Below are positions 10,170 through 22,700 of a DNA stretch of 64,000 bases, piece by piece. The stretch is from positions 2,544,001 through 2,608,000 of the forward strand of contig CP084613.1 in NCBI GenBank assembly GCA_025917655.1, in the 5' to 3' direction. Position 1 is the first letter of the stretch; each line of letters opens with the position of its first letter. The position numbers and the translations under genes are program-made. The DNA is from Chlorella sorokiniana (Eukaryota > Chlorophyta > Trebouxiophyceae > Chlorellales > Chlorellaceae). Below the pieces are notes generated by a model. That model was not told where the DNA came from, ran no database searches, and worked only from the letters and a program-made list of their open reading frames with translations.

Positions 10170-13100
10170 TCATCTCCACATCCTGCCCCCGAGCAGCCGC
10201 TGGAGGGCTTGCAGGGGTGGCGCCGCCTGGTAGAAGGTGGGAGGCGCCGCCGCTGCCTCAGGTGCCTCGTCATCCAAGAAACGATCAAACTTGACGGCGC
10301 TGGCGGCGGTCTGCGGCCCACGGCGCTGCTTGCTGCGCACGAAGAAGAAAGCGACGCCCAGCGCCAGCGCGGCAGCCGCCACGACTGCAGGCGGAACAAG
10401 AAGTGGGGGTTGGCACGTGGGCGGTTGCGGGCGTGCCCACACAGCCAGCCACCAGGCTGCGGGGGTCCACTTGCCGCATGCGTGCACACTCACTTCCGAT
10501 GCAGATGCCAACAACAGCGCCGGTGCTCAGCCCGCCCCCGCCGCCGCTGTCGGCGCTGCTGTTGTCGGTGGCCGGTGGCGCTGGCCCCGCGAGCAGGTTG
10601 CCCGCCAGGTTCACCCGCACCAGGTTGGCGGCGTCAGCCATGTAGCCAGGCACCTCCCCGCTGAGCTCGTTGTTGGCCGCGCTGAAGCTGTTCCACATGC
10701 TGGCCTGCTGCTGGCTGGGGGCTGCAGGAAGGCGGGGCAGGGGAGAGGAGGCAGGGGAGGCGCCGTCGGTCGCTGCACGACGCAGCACAGCAGCGCGCTT
10801 GCGGGTGGCGGCGCCGCGCCCGCCCCTCACCAGCTGCCAGATGCCGGTGCGCTGCCACCCCTGGCCCAGCCCTCCCGAGAAGGAGTTGTTGTCCAGGCTG
10901 AGCAGGCGCAGCGCGGGGAAGTCGCCCGCTGCGGGGTCGGGCAGCGCGCCGCTGCAGGAAGGGGTGTGATGGAAATGGGATGCACGACGTGCACCGATGT
11001 ACGGGGCTTCACCGCAGGGCTACGGCTGGCAGCGCATCCCTGCGTTTCCATGGGCGGCAGCCCCAGCCCCCCACCCCCTGCTGGGCCCTGCCTGAGGCGG
11101 TTGCCGTCCAGCTCCAGCGCTTCGAGGGAAGCGTAGGCGGCCAGCCCGGCAGGGAAGCCGCCCGACAGCTGGTTGCCCGACAGGCGCAGGAGGGCCAGCG
11201 GCGGCGCCTCCCCGCCTCCCGCCGCGGGCTGCGCCGCCCAGGCCCGCGGCAGCGCCGTCAGCAGGTTGTCCGCCAGGTCGAGGCGGGTGAGCACGGGGTG
11301 GGCGGCCAGCCCCTCGGGCACCCCCCGTCAGCTTGTTGCCCGCCAGCGACAGCGCTGCCAGCTTGTTGGCGCCCAGGGCGGGGATGTCCATGGTGAGGGA
11401 GTTGAAGGAGAGGTCCAGGATGGAGAGGGAGGGCGCGGAGGCCAGGGACGCGGGGATGGCGCCGCTCAGCTTGTTCTGCGGGGCGGCAGGAGCGGGCGGC
11501 GGCGTCAGCGCTGGGTCAGTGCCCGCCCCGCGCTGCCCACGAGGGTGCAGGCCCTGCCCTGCCCCGCCGAGTTGTCATCGCAGCGGCGCGGGCCCTCACG
11601 TATCCCAGGTCCAGCACTTGCAGGCGCGTGGCGGTGGCAAATGCGTCGGGGATGGTGCCGCCCAGGCGAGTGGCGCGTGCGCTCAGCAGGTACAGCTTGG
11701 ACTGGCCGCCAAACAGGCAGGCGGGCAGCTCGCCACTGATGCCGGTGCCACCCAGCTGCAGGCTCTCCAGGGAGGACTGCATGCGGGGAAGGGAACGGAG
11801 GAGTTGGCAGCCTGAAAGCGTGCCGGCAGCCAGGGCTTGTCCGCGCCACAGCACTGCAGCAGCTCGCTGCCAGCGGCCAAGATGGGCGCGCAGCCCCGCC
11901 CTGCTCGCCTCAACCAGCCTGCACAAGTCGCCGCCCTCTGGTACCTGGCCCGTCAGGCCCTACAAAAGAGCAGCAACAAGGGGTAGCCGGCCAGGGGTTG
12001 TTGGAGCGGGTTGACGTGGCGGCCCGCCAGGGCCGGGTGCATAAGAGGGTGCAGCCGCTGCTCCCCGCAATCCACCACCAACGATGCAAGGCGCAGCTGT
12101 GCCCGGCCCCCCACCGCATTGTTCATGAGGCCCAGCTCCTGCAGGCCCAGCCCAGACAGGTTGCGGGCAACCTCGTTCACGTCGCCCTGCAGCGTGGCAG
12201 GGGCAGGTGGGGCGTCGCACGTGCCCGCCGTCAGCGCTTGCATGGCAGCATGCTGGCGAATGGCAAGGCGGCGAGGAGACGCGCTGCGACTGCTGCAGGC
12301 GCGCACCGTGAGTGCGTTGTAGGAGAGGTACAGGTACTGCAGCTTGGTGAACTGGACAAACAGGTCGCCGGGGAAGGGGCAGCTCATCTCCCAGCCTGCG
12401 GAAGGGAGGGACCGGGCCAGCGCGCCTCATGCCAGCAGGGCAGGAGCAAGCCTCCGTCGCTGGCTGCTGCTCTGGACCTCACCCCCCACACCACCAACCG
12501 CCGGCACTGGAGCCCTCCTCACCCCGCGCGTTCAGCCTGACCAGGTGTCCGTCGGCATCGCAGGTCCCAAACTGGGCGCAGAGGTCGGCGTCGACGACGC
12601 TGCCAGCCTCGCTGTCCTGCTCCTTGGCCCTGCGCTCGTTGGCCAGGCGCCACTGGCGGCAGCCGTCCGGCTGGCAGCAGCGCTCAAACAGCTGCCTGGC
12701 CGCCGCCTGCTCGCTGGCCAGCAGGACGTGTGCGCTGCTGTCCTCAACGCGGTGGTCAGCTTGTAGCTGACAGGGGACGAAACCCACGTTGCGCACGGCG
12801 CATGTGTAGACGGGAGGCGAGGCTGCACATGGCGGAGCAGGCAAAGCCAGCAGCGACCCCGCTGGGTTCAGCCTGCAAGGCTGGACAGGGAGGGCGATGC
12901 GCCGTGCCCTCAGCCCTGCCGGGCGCCAGCAAGGTATGGCTCACCGGCGTCGTAGGCCTCCAGGGCGGGGATGAGCACCTCGTCCTGGTTGACGCCAATG
13001 GCCTCTGCGGACACACGGCAGCGCACCGGCTGTCAGCATCCTGCACCCAGCACCAGCAACGCCAACGCTTCCACCCAACGCAGCGACCCACGTGAGAAGA

Positions 13101-13622
13101 AGTCGGCGCTTCCAGGGCCCGGCTCTACGCCGCTGCCTTGGCTGCAGTACAGGTCTGCGTCGCCGCTGCTGTCCTCATTCTGCAGGCAACACAGGCAAGC
13201 GCGCTTGGCAGGTCCTGTCGCTAGCGAGCGGCGGTAACGACGCGCGGCCCGCGGCCCGCCCCGCCTCGCCCCCCGCCCCCCTGCTTGGATACCTCACCAG
13301 AGGAGTCAGCGTCACACGGATGCCTGGGTTGGTGCCAGTTGGCGGCGCAATCGGCCATGTGTGCGTGGCTTGCTGCAGAAATGGTGGGCACAAGCCCCGT
13401 CACACCTGTGAGTGGGCGGCTTGCCTGGCGACACAAACGCATGGAGCTCACCCCAGCCACAGTGTCAATGATCTGCTGTGCCTTCTCTGTTGTCAAGGCC
13501 GAGGCCCCAGACGGCTGCTCCGCCGCCATTGCCGTGCTCAGAGTCAAGGCAAGCATGAGGCACGCCCACAATGGGCGGGAAGTGGCGGGAGCCCCGGCGG
13601 CTTCATTCAAAGGCCAAGCCAT
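10170..13622 (-). CDS. Leucine-rich-repeat transmembrane protein without kinase domain
   Basis: The ATG at 13622 gives an N-terminus with a signal peptide (hydrophobic core PLWACLMLALTLSTAMA) and likely cleavage before AEQPSG. A Cys-containing segment (LFERCCQPDGCRQW, DADLCAQFGTCDADGHLVRL) fits an extracellular LRR N-cap. Many LRRs follow, for example LQYLYLSYNAL, LGLQELGLMNNAV, LESLQLGGTGISGELPACLF, LAALSLAGNKLTG, VLTRLDLADNLLTALP and LALLRLSGNQLSGGFP. Near the C-terminus AVVAAAALALGVAFFFV is a membrane span followed by basic RSKQRR and a short cytoplasmic tail ending LLGGRMWR before the stop at 10170. This layout resembles a plant receptor-like protein: extracellular LRRs, one span, no kinase. 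The ligand is unknown. A frame loss at 11325-11331, inside a G run, separates GNKLTGG from the next LRR. Confidence 0.8.
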
Positions 13623-14137
13623 GTCGCGGTCCCTTCAAAACTCGTGTCAGCGAATGTTTCCAGGTCTGATAAGGTATCGGAAGGGTTCGCTCCTCGCGCG
13701 GGGGCTTCTGCAAGCAAAAGGGTTGTCATGACCCACCGAGTTCAGTGCCTCAATTTGTGGCTCCCTGCAATATCTGGCTTTCATGCTATATTTTTTTCAT
13801 TCAGCTGGGGTATCGAGGGCACAGACACAGCGACAAGCCCGCGAACCCCTGGGCTCAGGTAAATGGGTGCAGCCAGGGCTCGGCAACGCTCACCTTGTCA
13901 CTACAGACACGCAAATTGCCGAGCACTTGCGGGGAAGCAGAAGAGCGGGGTTTCGTTCCCGCAGCTGATGACCTGGCAGCGGCGCCAGCGCTGGCGACCT
14001 CAAACCAAATATTCCTCGAGAGTCTGCTTCTGAAACTTTCCATTGCTCGCCTCCTGAACAATGGATGTGGCAGACCTTCAGCCCTGCAAACTGTCAGGCT
14101 GCCTTAAACAGACCCCTCTTGAGGCTTACACGCCAGT
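13623..14137. other. LRR promoter and R3H 3' UTR region
   Basis: This stretch lies upstream of the LRR start codon and downstream of the R3H stop codon, both on the minus strand. A minus-strand TGTAA (TTACA at 14126-14130) sits just past the R3H stop. No other gene is evident. Confidence 0.45.
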
Positions 14138-15786
14138 TCAATGTGCTGTCAAGTCAAAAGAGGCTGCGTCCCGTGATGCATCGGCCAAGGGTGCCAGCGC
14201 AGCCTTTTCTTCGCGCAAAGGGCTCGCAAGGTGGGGTGGTGCATGCTGGAGGGCCTGGTCCTCCTGCTGGTGGGCAGGGTGCAGGGGGCAAGCTGCCTGC
14301 TGCTCCCGCGTTTCGGCCTGCGCCTGGCCCTGTGCCTGCATTTGCTGCAGCCGCAAGGGTTCCAGCATGCTGGCGGAAGGCATGTCCCCCGGCTCGCTAG
14401 CGGTGTCCAAAGGCTGCAGGTAGGCTTGTCGCAATAAGGCTGCGCTCAGCGGTTGTTGAGGTCCATCCACGAGGATGTGCAGGATGTCGCTGCACGCAAT
14501 CTCCAGCACGCAGGGCCGCGGCCGGCCTGCCGCCGCCGCGTCCTGCCCCTCAACTGCCTCTGGGGAAGCAGGTTGTGCTTGGCAGGCCCCCGGCGATGCT
14601 GCTCCCGCCCCTGCTGCCTGCCCCCTGTGACGCCTGACAACCACCTCCTTGCCGCCCCCCTCCAGCGGCCGGCTGTAGCTGACCAGCGAGTGGTACTCGG
14701 CCAGGCCGTGGGCGATGAGGCGCTGGAAGCTGTCCTGCAGCCCCTCCACCACCAGCTCAGCCCCGCAGCCAGCATCATTCTGTACAAGGGCGGCGCGGGG
14801 CAAGGCAGCTGACGGTGGTGCAGGTGGTCGGGGGCCAGCGCGGCTTGCTACCCCCACGCCTCCAACGCCTGCCATGGGTGCTGGAGCTCACCAGAAAATC
14901 CAGCAGCTGCGCCTCAATGGCCTGCACGAGCGAGGGTCCCGCACGCTTCATGGCCTGCCGTGCCTTGGAGCTCACGCCTGCCCAGGCAGCCAGCGCGTCG
15001 ATCGCCGGGTTGCTGATGGCGGCGGGGCCTGCCTGCAGCTCGCGCACATGGGCCTCCCACTTCTGCAGGGGCAGGGCATTGCAGAGACGGGGGGGGGGCT
15101 GGGGGCAATCGTGCGCGCCTACTGCCGCACAGGGCCCAGTGCATTGGATGTTGGTGTGCGACCTGCGCCACCGCTTCAGCAGCCATGCCCACCTGCAGCA
15201 CCCGCCCCTGCTTGTCCATGTCAAGGGATCGGAACAGGTCCCACAGCACAGCATGCTCTGGCTGCGCCGCGCGCTCCCACAGGCTCGTGCGCTGCTCGCC
15301 AAACGGCACCGGCTTGAACAGCGACGCCATGTCGGCGGCCGACAGCATGCCCGCCATATCGCGTAGGAGTTTGTCGTTCAGCCATCGCCGCTGCTTGCGC
15401 TGCCCAACGCGGGACAATGCATACATCTCGGCCTGGAGGCAGGGGCAGACGCTCTGAGACGATGGACTTGCCAAGCAATTTCCCACCAGCAAAGAGCCCT
15501 GTGCATCGTGCTCCAGTCCTCACCCGCTCAGCATCTGTGCACAGATCAGTGCTTGCAGCTGCTGCAACCGTTGCAGCCTTGGGCAGCGGTTTCGACCAGC
15601 CTTCCTTTGGCTGCTTGATAGCCCCTGGCCTGCGGCGTTGCCCTCCGCTTGCCGCCCCGGCGCTGCCGCCCGGGACGGGCGCAGTTCCTGGCTGTCCAAG
15701 AATGCTGCCAGTGGGCGGCCATCCGGCATGATGAATGGCGCTCGCCCACTGTAAGCCCGAGGCTCGTGAGCGGCTGCCTCCGCCAT
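14138..15786 (-). CDS. R3H-domain protein (R3HDM4-like)
   Basis: The R3H domain binds single-stranded nucleic acid. From the ATG at 15786 (MAEAAAHEPRAYSGRAPFIM) the protein contains an R3H-associated N-terminal module: RVGQRKQRRWLNDKLLRDM followed by FKPVPFGEQRTSLWERAA and VLWDLFRSLDMDKQGRVLQV. The C-terminal part has the R3H-type segment DSFQRLIAHGLAEYHSLVSY plus SRP, with the spaced Arg and His expected for R3H. The order matches the R3HDM4-like family of plants and animals, whose cellular role is poorly known. The last 100 residues are Gln/Ala-rich. Several introns interrupt the gene. It is divergent from the PSMB2 gene to its right. Confidence 0.8.
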
Positions 15787-16322
15787 GACTGCAGAGGGCA
15801 GCTTTGGAGCTACAACGCCAGGAGACAGCAACCAACTAGATATCAATCGCCGTAAACAACCAAGAAAAGCTAATCAAGGCAACAAGGGCGTGCCGAAAGC
15901 AGCTTCTTGTTCCTTGGCCATTCCTTCGGCACATGCGGGGCCCGTGGGGTTAAGCAGCGTTCATCACCACACCTTGTGCTTGTCAACACGCATTACAGTT
16001 TGCCAATACCTGCGACAGCCCCGACGAGGCCACGCTGAAAAGTGGTCGCCCCTCCAGTGTAGACCAGCGCGCAGTCAGAACTTGACAGAACGACCGACTT
16101 GTTGCTGCAGTCAGACACCACTGCACAGGAGGTCCAGGTTTCAAGATGGTGCGGGGAGTGCTTCTGATCACAGCCGATCGTGTTAAAGTTGCTGGCCCGC
16201 CTGTTTGGTTCCATAGCAATTGCCTCTGGCGTCGCAAGAGCCTGGCCCGCCCCCAAAACACAGCAGCAGCAGTGATGGCGGCACTCCGCCGCGACGCGTT
16301 TCTGACCACCCAACCGTGCCCA
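15787..16322. promoter_or_regulatory. Divergent promoter region R3H / PSMB2
   Basis: This 536-bp stretch separates the start codons of the R3H gene (-) and PSMB2 (+). It may also contain a first PSMB2 exon, because the chosen PSMB2 start lies next to a possible splice acceptor. I see no clear core promoter element. Confidence 0.4.
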
Positions 16323-17260
16323 ATGCTGCTGCAGGACTTCCTCTGCGGTATTCGTGGCAAAGATTTTGTCATGGTGTGCAGCGACACCAGCGCGGTGCAA
16401 AGCATTGTGACTATGAAGCAAGATGAGGACAAGCTGGTGCCGGTGGACAGCCACAAGCTCTTTGCCATCAGCGGCGAGGCGGGCGACCGCGTCAACTTCT
16501 CAGAGTACATCATCGCCAACGTACGGCTCTACTCCTTGCGAAACGGCTCGCAGCTGTCGACTAAAGCGGTGGCCAACTTCACACGCAGCGAGCTAGCCAC
16601 CGCGCTCAGAAAGGTGGGCTGAGACGCGCCAAAGAGAACCAAACACATGCATCTGCAGCAGGACAAGCACAGACTCCCATGGTGGCTAATGTCTATCAGC
16701 CACATTGGTGGAGACAAGGCGGCTTGGAAGTGTAGAGGGGCAGCTGCATTTGAGGCGCCCCAGACATCAGTTCTGTGATCTCCCCTCTTCCTCACCCCCA
16801 AAGCCCCCCCCACCCACCCCGCCCGCGCACCGCCCTCACGTACGCAGTCGCCCTACCACACCAACTTGCTAATGGCGGGGTACGATGCGGGCGAGGACGG
16901 CGGCCCCGCCCTCTACTGGTGCGATTACCTGGCCACTCTGCACCACATGAACATCTGCGGCACGGGCTACGGTGAGGCTGGAAGTGCCACAGTGCCAGCA
17001 TGCTCCGTCACGGCATGGCGCCCTGCTGTGCTTCACTGTTGTCGGAGTATACAACGCATGCTTGCCCTCCCACTGCAGGCTCCTACTTCGTACTGTCAAT
17101 GTTTGATAAGCTGTGGCACCCTAATGTCAGCGAGGCGGAGGCATTCGAGATGATGCGCAAAGGCGTAGAGGAGGTGAAGAGCAGGCTGGTTGTGGCGCCA
17201 CCGAAGTATGTTGTCAAGGTTATCGATGCGCAAGGCATCCGCACACTGGGTGAACTTTGA
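16323..17260 (+). CDS. PBD: 20S proteasome subunit beta type-2 (beta-4)
   Basis: This is a non-catalytic beta subunit of the 20S proteasome core. Exon 1 carries GIRGKDFVMVCSDTSAVQSI and DSHKLFAISGEAGDRVNFSE, then ANFTRSELATALRK. Exon 2 (16848-16971) encodes SPYHTNLLMAGYDAGEDGG and ALYWCDYLATLHHMN. Exon 3 (17079-17260) encodes SYFVLSMFDKLWHPNVSEAE and RLVVAPPKYVVKVIDAQGI, closely matching human PSMB2 throughout. Introns are 16614-16847 (phase 0) and 16972-17078. The length, about 200 residues, is normal for the subunit. It lacks the N-terminal catalytic Thr, as expected. The start is uncertain: ATG 16323 gives MLLQDFLCGIRG, whereas orthologues begin ME(C)(I/V)FG, so a short upstream first exon is possible. 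Confidence 0.93.
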
Positions 17261-17286
17261 CTTTAACGCAGCTACATGATGAAAAC

Positions 17287-17291
17287 TGTAA
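17287..17291 (+). terminator. TGTAA polyadenylation signal of PSMB2
   Basis: TGTAA, the usual green-algal poly(A) signal, lies 27 nt past the PSMB2 stop codon. Confidence 0.55.
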
Positions 17292-17526
17292 CTCAATCGC
17301 AAGTTACTGGCTCGCGTTCGCCGGGTTCCTGCTATGCAAGCGTGGTCAAACCCAAACTGCCTGCTGTTGCTTGCTGCTGTTCCAGCAGCAGTTCGGGTTG
17401 ACTATATCCACAGTAAGTGCAGAGTTGTGAGGGGGTGCAAGGCCCGACGCATTGGCGCGGTGCCATGCTGCCGCCTGCTGCCAGCTGGTGCCACGCTCAA
17501 ATACTGAATGATGCTTGCGCGCGCTG

Positions 17527-19115
17527 ATGCTCGCTCACGGTTCTGCTTCGTTGTGCCGTTATGCAGAGCGCAATCGACGTGAAAGGAGAAGCACTGCGCA
17601 TTCTCGCTGCTCCAAAGACCACTTTGCGCAGCTGGGGCTCCGGCCTGCGGCTCCGTATGCAGAGGTGAAGGCGCGCTACAAGCGGCTGTGTATCCTGCAC
17701 CCAGACAAGCAGCCCGGAAACCAGCTGGCGGCAGACGCCTTTGCGGTAGTCTCCGCCGCCTACACAGCCATCAGCGCAGCGCAGCAAGGCCAATCAGCGC
17801 CTCTGCATAGCAGCCAGCCTGACAAGCAGGCCAACAGATGGGAAGCCTTCACCGGGCGGCAGAAGGGGCAGCCGGCTGCACAGCAGGCAGACCCTGCAAC
17901 AGTCCATGCCTCAGAAGAGAACCGCACCCCGCCAGGTGCTTCAGCTGGTTTTGGAGGAAGCGGAGCTTGGCAGCCTTCAAAGTGGGGGAAATTTGGCGGG
18001 AGCAGCAGCATGTTCATGACACAGACTGCCTTTGCAGGTGACGGTGACGGGGCAGCATGGCGCAGCACCCACAAACCTGCTTGGCTGCAACAGGCTGTCG
18101 CAGCTGCAGATCAGCAGCCTACCCCTGCCTCACTGAGCACCAGCAGCAGCAGCAGCAGTAGCAGCAGCAGTGACAGCGATGATGGGTTGGTTCAAAGGAC
18201 TGCTCACAAGCGATGGTCAGGGGCAGGCGTATGCCCGGCCGCGTTTTACGGCAACAGCAGCAGGTCGGGCGAGGCACAACCCCAGCCAGCTGCCCCAGCC
18301 TCTCTGTATGCCTTGTTTGGAGGCCGCCGCAACAGCGGAGGCCCAGTTACGGGTGAGGGTGTGCAGCAGCAGAGGCTGGCAGGCTCCCCTGCTGCTGCGC
18401 CATCTCACCAGCATGGCGTGCCCCAGCCTTTGGCGCTTGCAACAGCCGATCCAAACAGAAGATGGGGCAGCAAGATGAAGCCAGCAGAACTGCTGCGGCA
18501 ACCAGTGGTTGCTGCAGCGCCCCTGGCAGATGCTGTTGTACGGGGCAGCCAGCCGCCGGCAGAGCAGCAGCGAGCGCTGGAGGTCAGCGGCAGGGCCAGC
18601 ACGCGAAAGCGGCACACCAGACAGGAGGTTGTGCTCAGCAGCAGCAGCAGCAGCGAGGGACATTGCCAGCCTGAGGTTGATTACAGCGACGCCAACACAG
18701 GGGTCAATTTGGAAGGTGTGCGCGACTGTGGTGGGATGGGAGGCACAGCAGCGCCTGTTGCCCATGGTTTTAGGTCGACAGATGAGAGCTGCAGCTTTTG
18801 CTGTGGGGAACTGTTGATGTGATTACATTGGGCTCTGTTGCAGGAAGTCAAGGCGATGGCCACTGCGATGCCTTCAAACCTGGCGAGTTGCTGAAGGCAG
18901 CTGTGGAGATGCAGGAAGAAGCTGTGCGGCAAGCAGCGCAAGCAGCAGCTAGCTCTAAGATTCGCAGAGGTGCGGCAAGGGCCCTCCAGCGCCACCGCAA
19001 AAAGCAGAAGCATGCTGGCGATAGGGGCAAACGCACTGCCAGAAGCAGCAAGCAGTCCAAGCTGGTGTTGCTGCGGACTGTTGTGGAGCCAGCGAGCGCT
19101 CATGCAGTGCTATAG
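17527..19115 (+). CDS. J-domain (DnaJ/HSP40-type) protein
   Basis: This is a type III J-protein, expected to stimulate an HSP70 partner. The J domain is at about residues 30-85: KDHFAQLGLRPAAPYAEVKA, then RYKRLCILHPDKQPG with the essential HPD motif, then FAVVSAAYTAIS. No Gly/Phe-rich or zinc-finger region follows. Instead there is a long Ser/Gln/Ala-rich region with a polyserine tract and a basic C-terminus (RGAARALQRHRKKQKH). Exon 1 ends at 18715; removing 18716-18843 gives an in-frame join NLE|GSQGDGHCDAFKPGELLK, and the stop is at 19113-19115. The ATG at 17527 is the first in frame. The basic tail suggests a nuclear or RNA-associated client, but this is inference. Confidence 0.85.
18139..18180 (+). 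repeat. AGC-rich polyserine tract
   Basis: An (AGC)n run with AGT interruptions encodes a serine tract, followed by DSDDG, in the J-domain protein. Confidence 0.8.
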
Positions 19116-19756
19116 CATGGATAAACTTAAGGTTCAACTTGCTTTGCTATCCCTCCTGCACGAAAACAAAGCCTTGGACCAAGGGCAGTCCTGCTAAGGT
19201 TAAGGTGGAAAGTGTGTGGCGGGACCGGCCCAACAAGCCTCTCACAACAAGTCCCACTGCAGCCTACCTGCCATCCTTCTTGCAATCCAACTTGACAACT
19301 TTCACTTTGCTCGTTTGGTGGGCGCCCTGCGAGCAAGAGCAGGCTCTCAGAACAAATCTCCTGCTCAGCCAATCTGCCCACAGGCAACACCTACCTGCCG
19401 TGCCCCCAGAACTTCAGGGGCTGCACCGGTTCCTGCGCATGCGTAGTAGCAGCAGCCTTGGCCGGCCCCGTGACCTTCTCAACACGCCCTCGTGCCTCAC
19501 CCCGGACACCTTGCTGGCCTCTAGGGCCGTTCTCTCCACCCCTGAGCGGAGAGCGCTGTCAGGATGGCTGCCGAGGGGCCACGCTGGAGGGAGGCCCGCT
19601 CCCACACCCTGAACGAAGGCTTCTCCTCCGGATGCCACAGAAGCTCCTCTCTGTCTCTAAACAGGTGGGTGAAAGCCGCTGCATGCCCAGTGGTTGGATT
19701 CAAGCGGCTGGCAGGCTGCCCGGCTCGGCAGCTCGAGCGCTGCTGCCGCATGCCGT
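19116..19756. other. Upstream region of the PPR gene, possible leader exons
   Basis: The stretch contains open frames in more than one phase rich in Arg, Ser and Pro (for example RARAGSQNKSPAQPICPQ, then LLASRAVLSTPERRALSGW) that could encode an organellar transit peptide of the following PPR protein. No single frame is continuous, so I cannot fix a start here. Confidence 0.3.
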
Positions 19757-22700
19757 ATGGCGCCCAGCGTACCGGCGTTTTCTTCCCTCCACCATGCCAG
19801 ATCCAGCTCTGCTATTGACATGCGGCAGCTGACCAATGCGCTAGTGGAGGCACGCGAGGGCACTGGCGAAGTGCGTGCCATACTGCTCCGTGCCGCCTTC
19901 AAACCACGACTGCCGGGTGAGCTGACTGGGACGGGCATTGGCAGCCCCCTGTTGCCAGACGTCCATCATGTAATCATGCTGCCCAGCATGTATAGTTTGA
20001 GTGCACTCTGCACCCTACTGACGATCATGCTAAACTTTCCTATTGTCGGCACCATTGCGGAACCTCGCCCACCCTCCTGCAGGCCTCACTAAGCTGGTGT
20101 CCAAGCTCAGCAAGGAGGGCGCCTGGCGCAAGGCGCTGGAGGTGTACGAGGCAGTGGAAGACATGGGGTGAGGGGGAGGGGTGGGCACTCTTGAAACCAC
20201 CAGTCTGTTCCTAGACTGCAACTTTGGACGACCTGCCTCGCGACCTTTGCTTGCAGGCTTGCGCCCGACACCGCCCTCACCAACTCTGCCATAAGCGCCT
20301 GTGACAAGGGGGCGATGGCAAAAGGTACGAGGTGTCGATCGTGCTGGGACCCTGCCACCCGCGCTGCCCGTTGCCCAGCCTTCATTCCCCCTTGCCTGTC
20401 CCACATCAGGCCTTGGAATTATTTGAGGGCATGGCACGGGCCAGCCTCCCCGCGATGCCATCACCTACTCTGCCACCATTTCAGCGCTGGCCAAGGGCAA
20501 GCAGTGGCATGCTGCGTTGCAGATTTTTGAGCACATGCAGGTGATTGTGTGCAGGATGCGGTCCGCGAAAGCAAGAATGTGGTTGATTCCTGGCGGGCCA
20601 CCTTGCCAAAATCCATCCCAAGCTGCAAGCATTGATGGCTGGATCCCTTCTGTTGTCTGTTCCGCAGGCCCACCGCATTGAGGCGGATGTCGTTACCTGC
20701 TGCTCTCTCATCAATGCACTGGAGCGTGGCGGCCAGTGGCTGCTGGCGGAGAAGCTTTTCCTCCAGATGTGCACAACACAGGTGATGCAGCGAGCTGCCG
20801 CTGCACACATCAAAGCCTTCATCATGAACCCCTTGTAAACTCAAACATAAAGCCCCCCCCATCATCATCAACCCTTGCAGGAGGATGGCAACGGCGGACC
20901 ATGCACGCCACCGGGCACGCCGCCCACCCCCACATGCCCCGTTGCCCTGCTGCCCATTGGCAGCAAACTGCTGCGCGCCCAGACGTCACCCTCGTCTGTG
21001 TTGGACACTCTGCAATCGCCGCCGGGCCGCACCCAGCTGGTTGGACTGCCTTTGTGCTCGCCATTGAGCTGTCTGGTATGCCAGTTTCATGCCCTCCTCA
21101 AAGGTATGTTTTGCTGATGTACCTCGGCTTCGGCTTGCACTTTACCCCTCTGTCCTTGCAGGTCAGCATTGCAGAGTCACCGCGCCGCCCCCATGCGGAC
21201 AATGGGTGGAGTAACAACGTGGCTGCCTCACTGGGCATCCTCCACTCGGCTGCCGCCGCCCGAAACCTCGCACTAGGTCGAGCATCTAGGGATGCTGGGA
21301 GTGTAGCCGCCCACAGTTGCTGTAGGCTTCCCTGGCCTGCCAGCTACTGCGCAGGACTCCGGCAGGCCCATTTGAACATGGTGGTTTCTTCCTACCAACA
21401 TGTCACAGGCTGTGCAGAGGAGCTGGCCACCAACTTTGGCGGTCGGTTGGTGCTGGAAGACGGTAGTGATGGTGCCCTGCGCGGTGCCTCGCCTGAGGTT
21501 GAGGCCACCCTGGAGGCTGCAGCCGCTGTCAACCCCTTCGCTGCTGCCTCCCGCATGGTGGCAGGGCTGCGCCGCACCTCCCTGAGCAGTGAGCGCCTTT
21601 GGCGTGCAGTGCTATTCTTGGCTGCACATGTATGGCTCACATGCAAACCAGCAGGTGAGGCGTCGCTGTCTGCTGCTCCCATCTTGCAGGCAGCCGCGCT
21701 TCGTTTCCGGACCAGATCCCTGAGCACGAGGAGGCCACGTTCGGACCAGGTGGGCGGTTCTGTGCTATCATTGCTTTCGGGCCACCTTCTTCCTTTCCAT
21801 TCACTGCCGCAACATGTACTATCCTCATGCTTTGCAGATGACCGCAACGGCAGCGGTGTGGTGGACGGAACGCCTAGCCGACCGGTGAATGGGAGCTCCT
21901 TGTCAGCTGCCCCCTCATCCCCGGCCCCCTCCCCGAGCAGACCCTCCAGTGGCCTGGTCCGCTGTGGCAGCCTCAAGCGCGAGCTTGGTATCCCTCAGCT
22001 GGAGGCTGCGGCCAGCCTGCGCCGTGCCGTCAGCTGCTGCCCTGACGTGGGAAGCGACGGCGCCGACAATGGGGCAGGTGGGCCAAGCGCTGCATGATGC
22101 TTCTTTTTCCCCGCAAAGTGACTGCTGCCAGACGTGCAACATCATCCCTTCCCCTTCCACCAGGCTTGGCCAGCATGTTCAACTTCTCACACGCGGCCCG
22201 CGTCACCCCTAACCGCGTGTGCTGCAATGCGCTTCTGGCTGCGTATGCTCGGGCAAAACCGCCGCAGTATCAGCGGGTGGGCTGGGGGCAGGGGAGGGAG
22301 GGCTTGCTCTTATCGCGTTGCCACTGCCACCACTCGAGAACGTTCAGACAATCCTGCGAAGAGCCATCACGTTGTGCAATTGTCTTTTCTGCAGCAGCGG
22401 TTGTTGGGCTGCACGATCCCCTTCCCATCTCCCGCACCCTGCAGGCCTTGCACCTCCTCACAGCCATGGCCGACGGCGGGCCCAGTCTGGCCCCGACAGC
22501 GTCTCCTACAACACCGTCATCAAGGCGTGTGCGAATGCCTTCCAGGTGGGCCTCTTGCGCGAGGCTGTCGGTGCAGGGGCAGCAGCCTGATGCATGTTGT
22601 GAAGCAGGATGCGATAGAGGGGGTGCACCCACCAGGCCGCGTTTCCCCTGTACCAGGTGGGAAAGGCGATGGAGGTGTACCGCGAGATGGTGCACAGGCA

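Noticed and set aside
10043-10489. Separate gene upstream of the LRR 3' end
   Set aside because: The open frame overlaps the real LRR tail exon in another frame and has no independent support.
18139-18180. AGC run as an expanded disease-type microsatellite
   Set aside because: It is short, interrupted by AGT, encodes Ser rather than Gln in frame, and is typical of GC-rich algal proteins.
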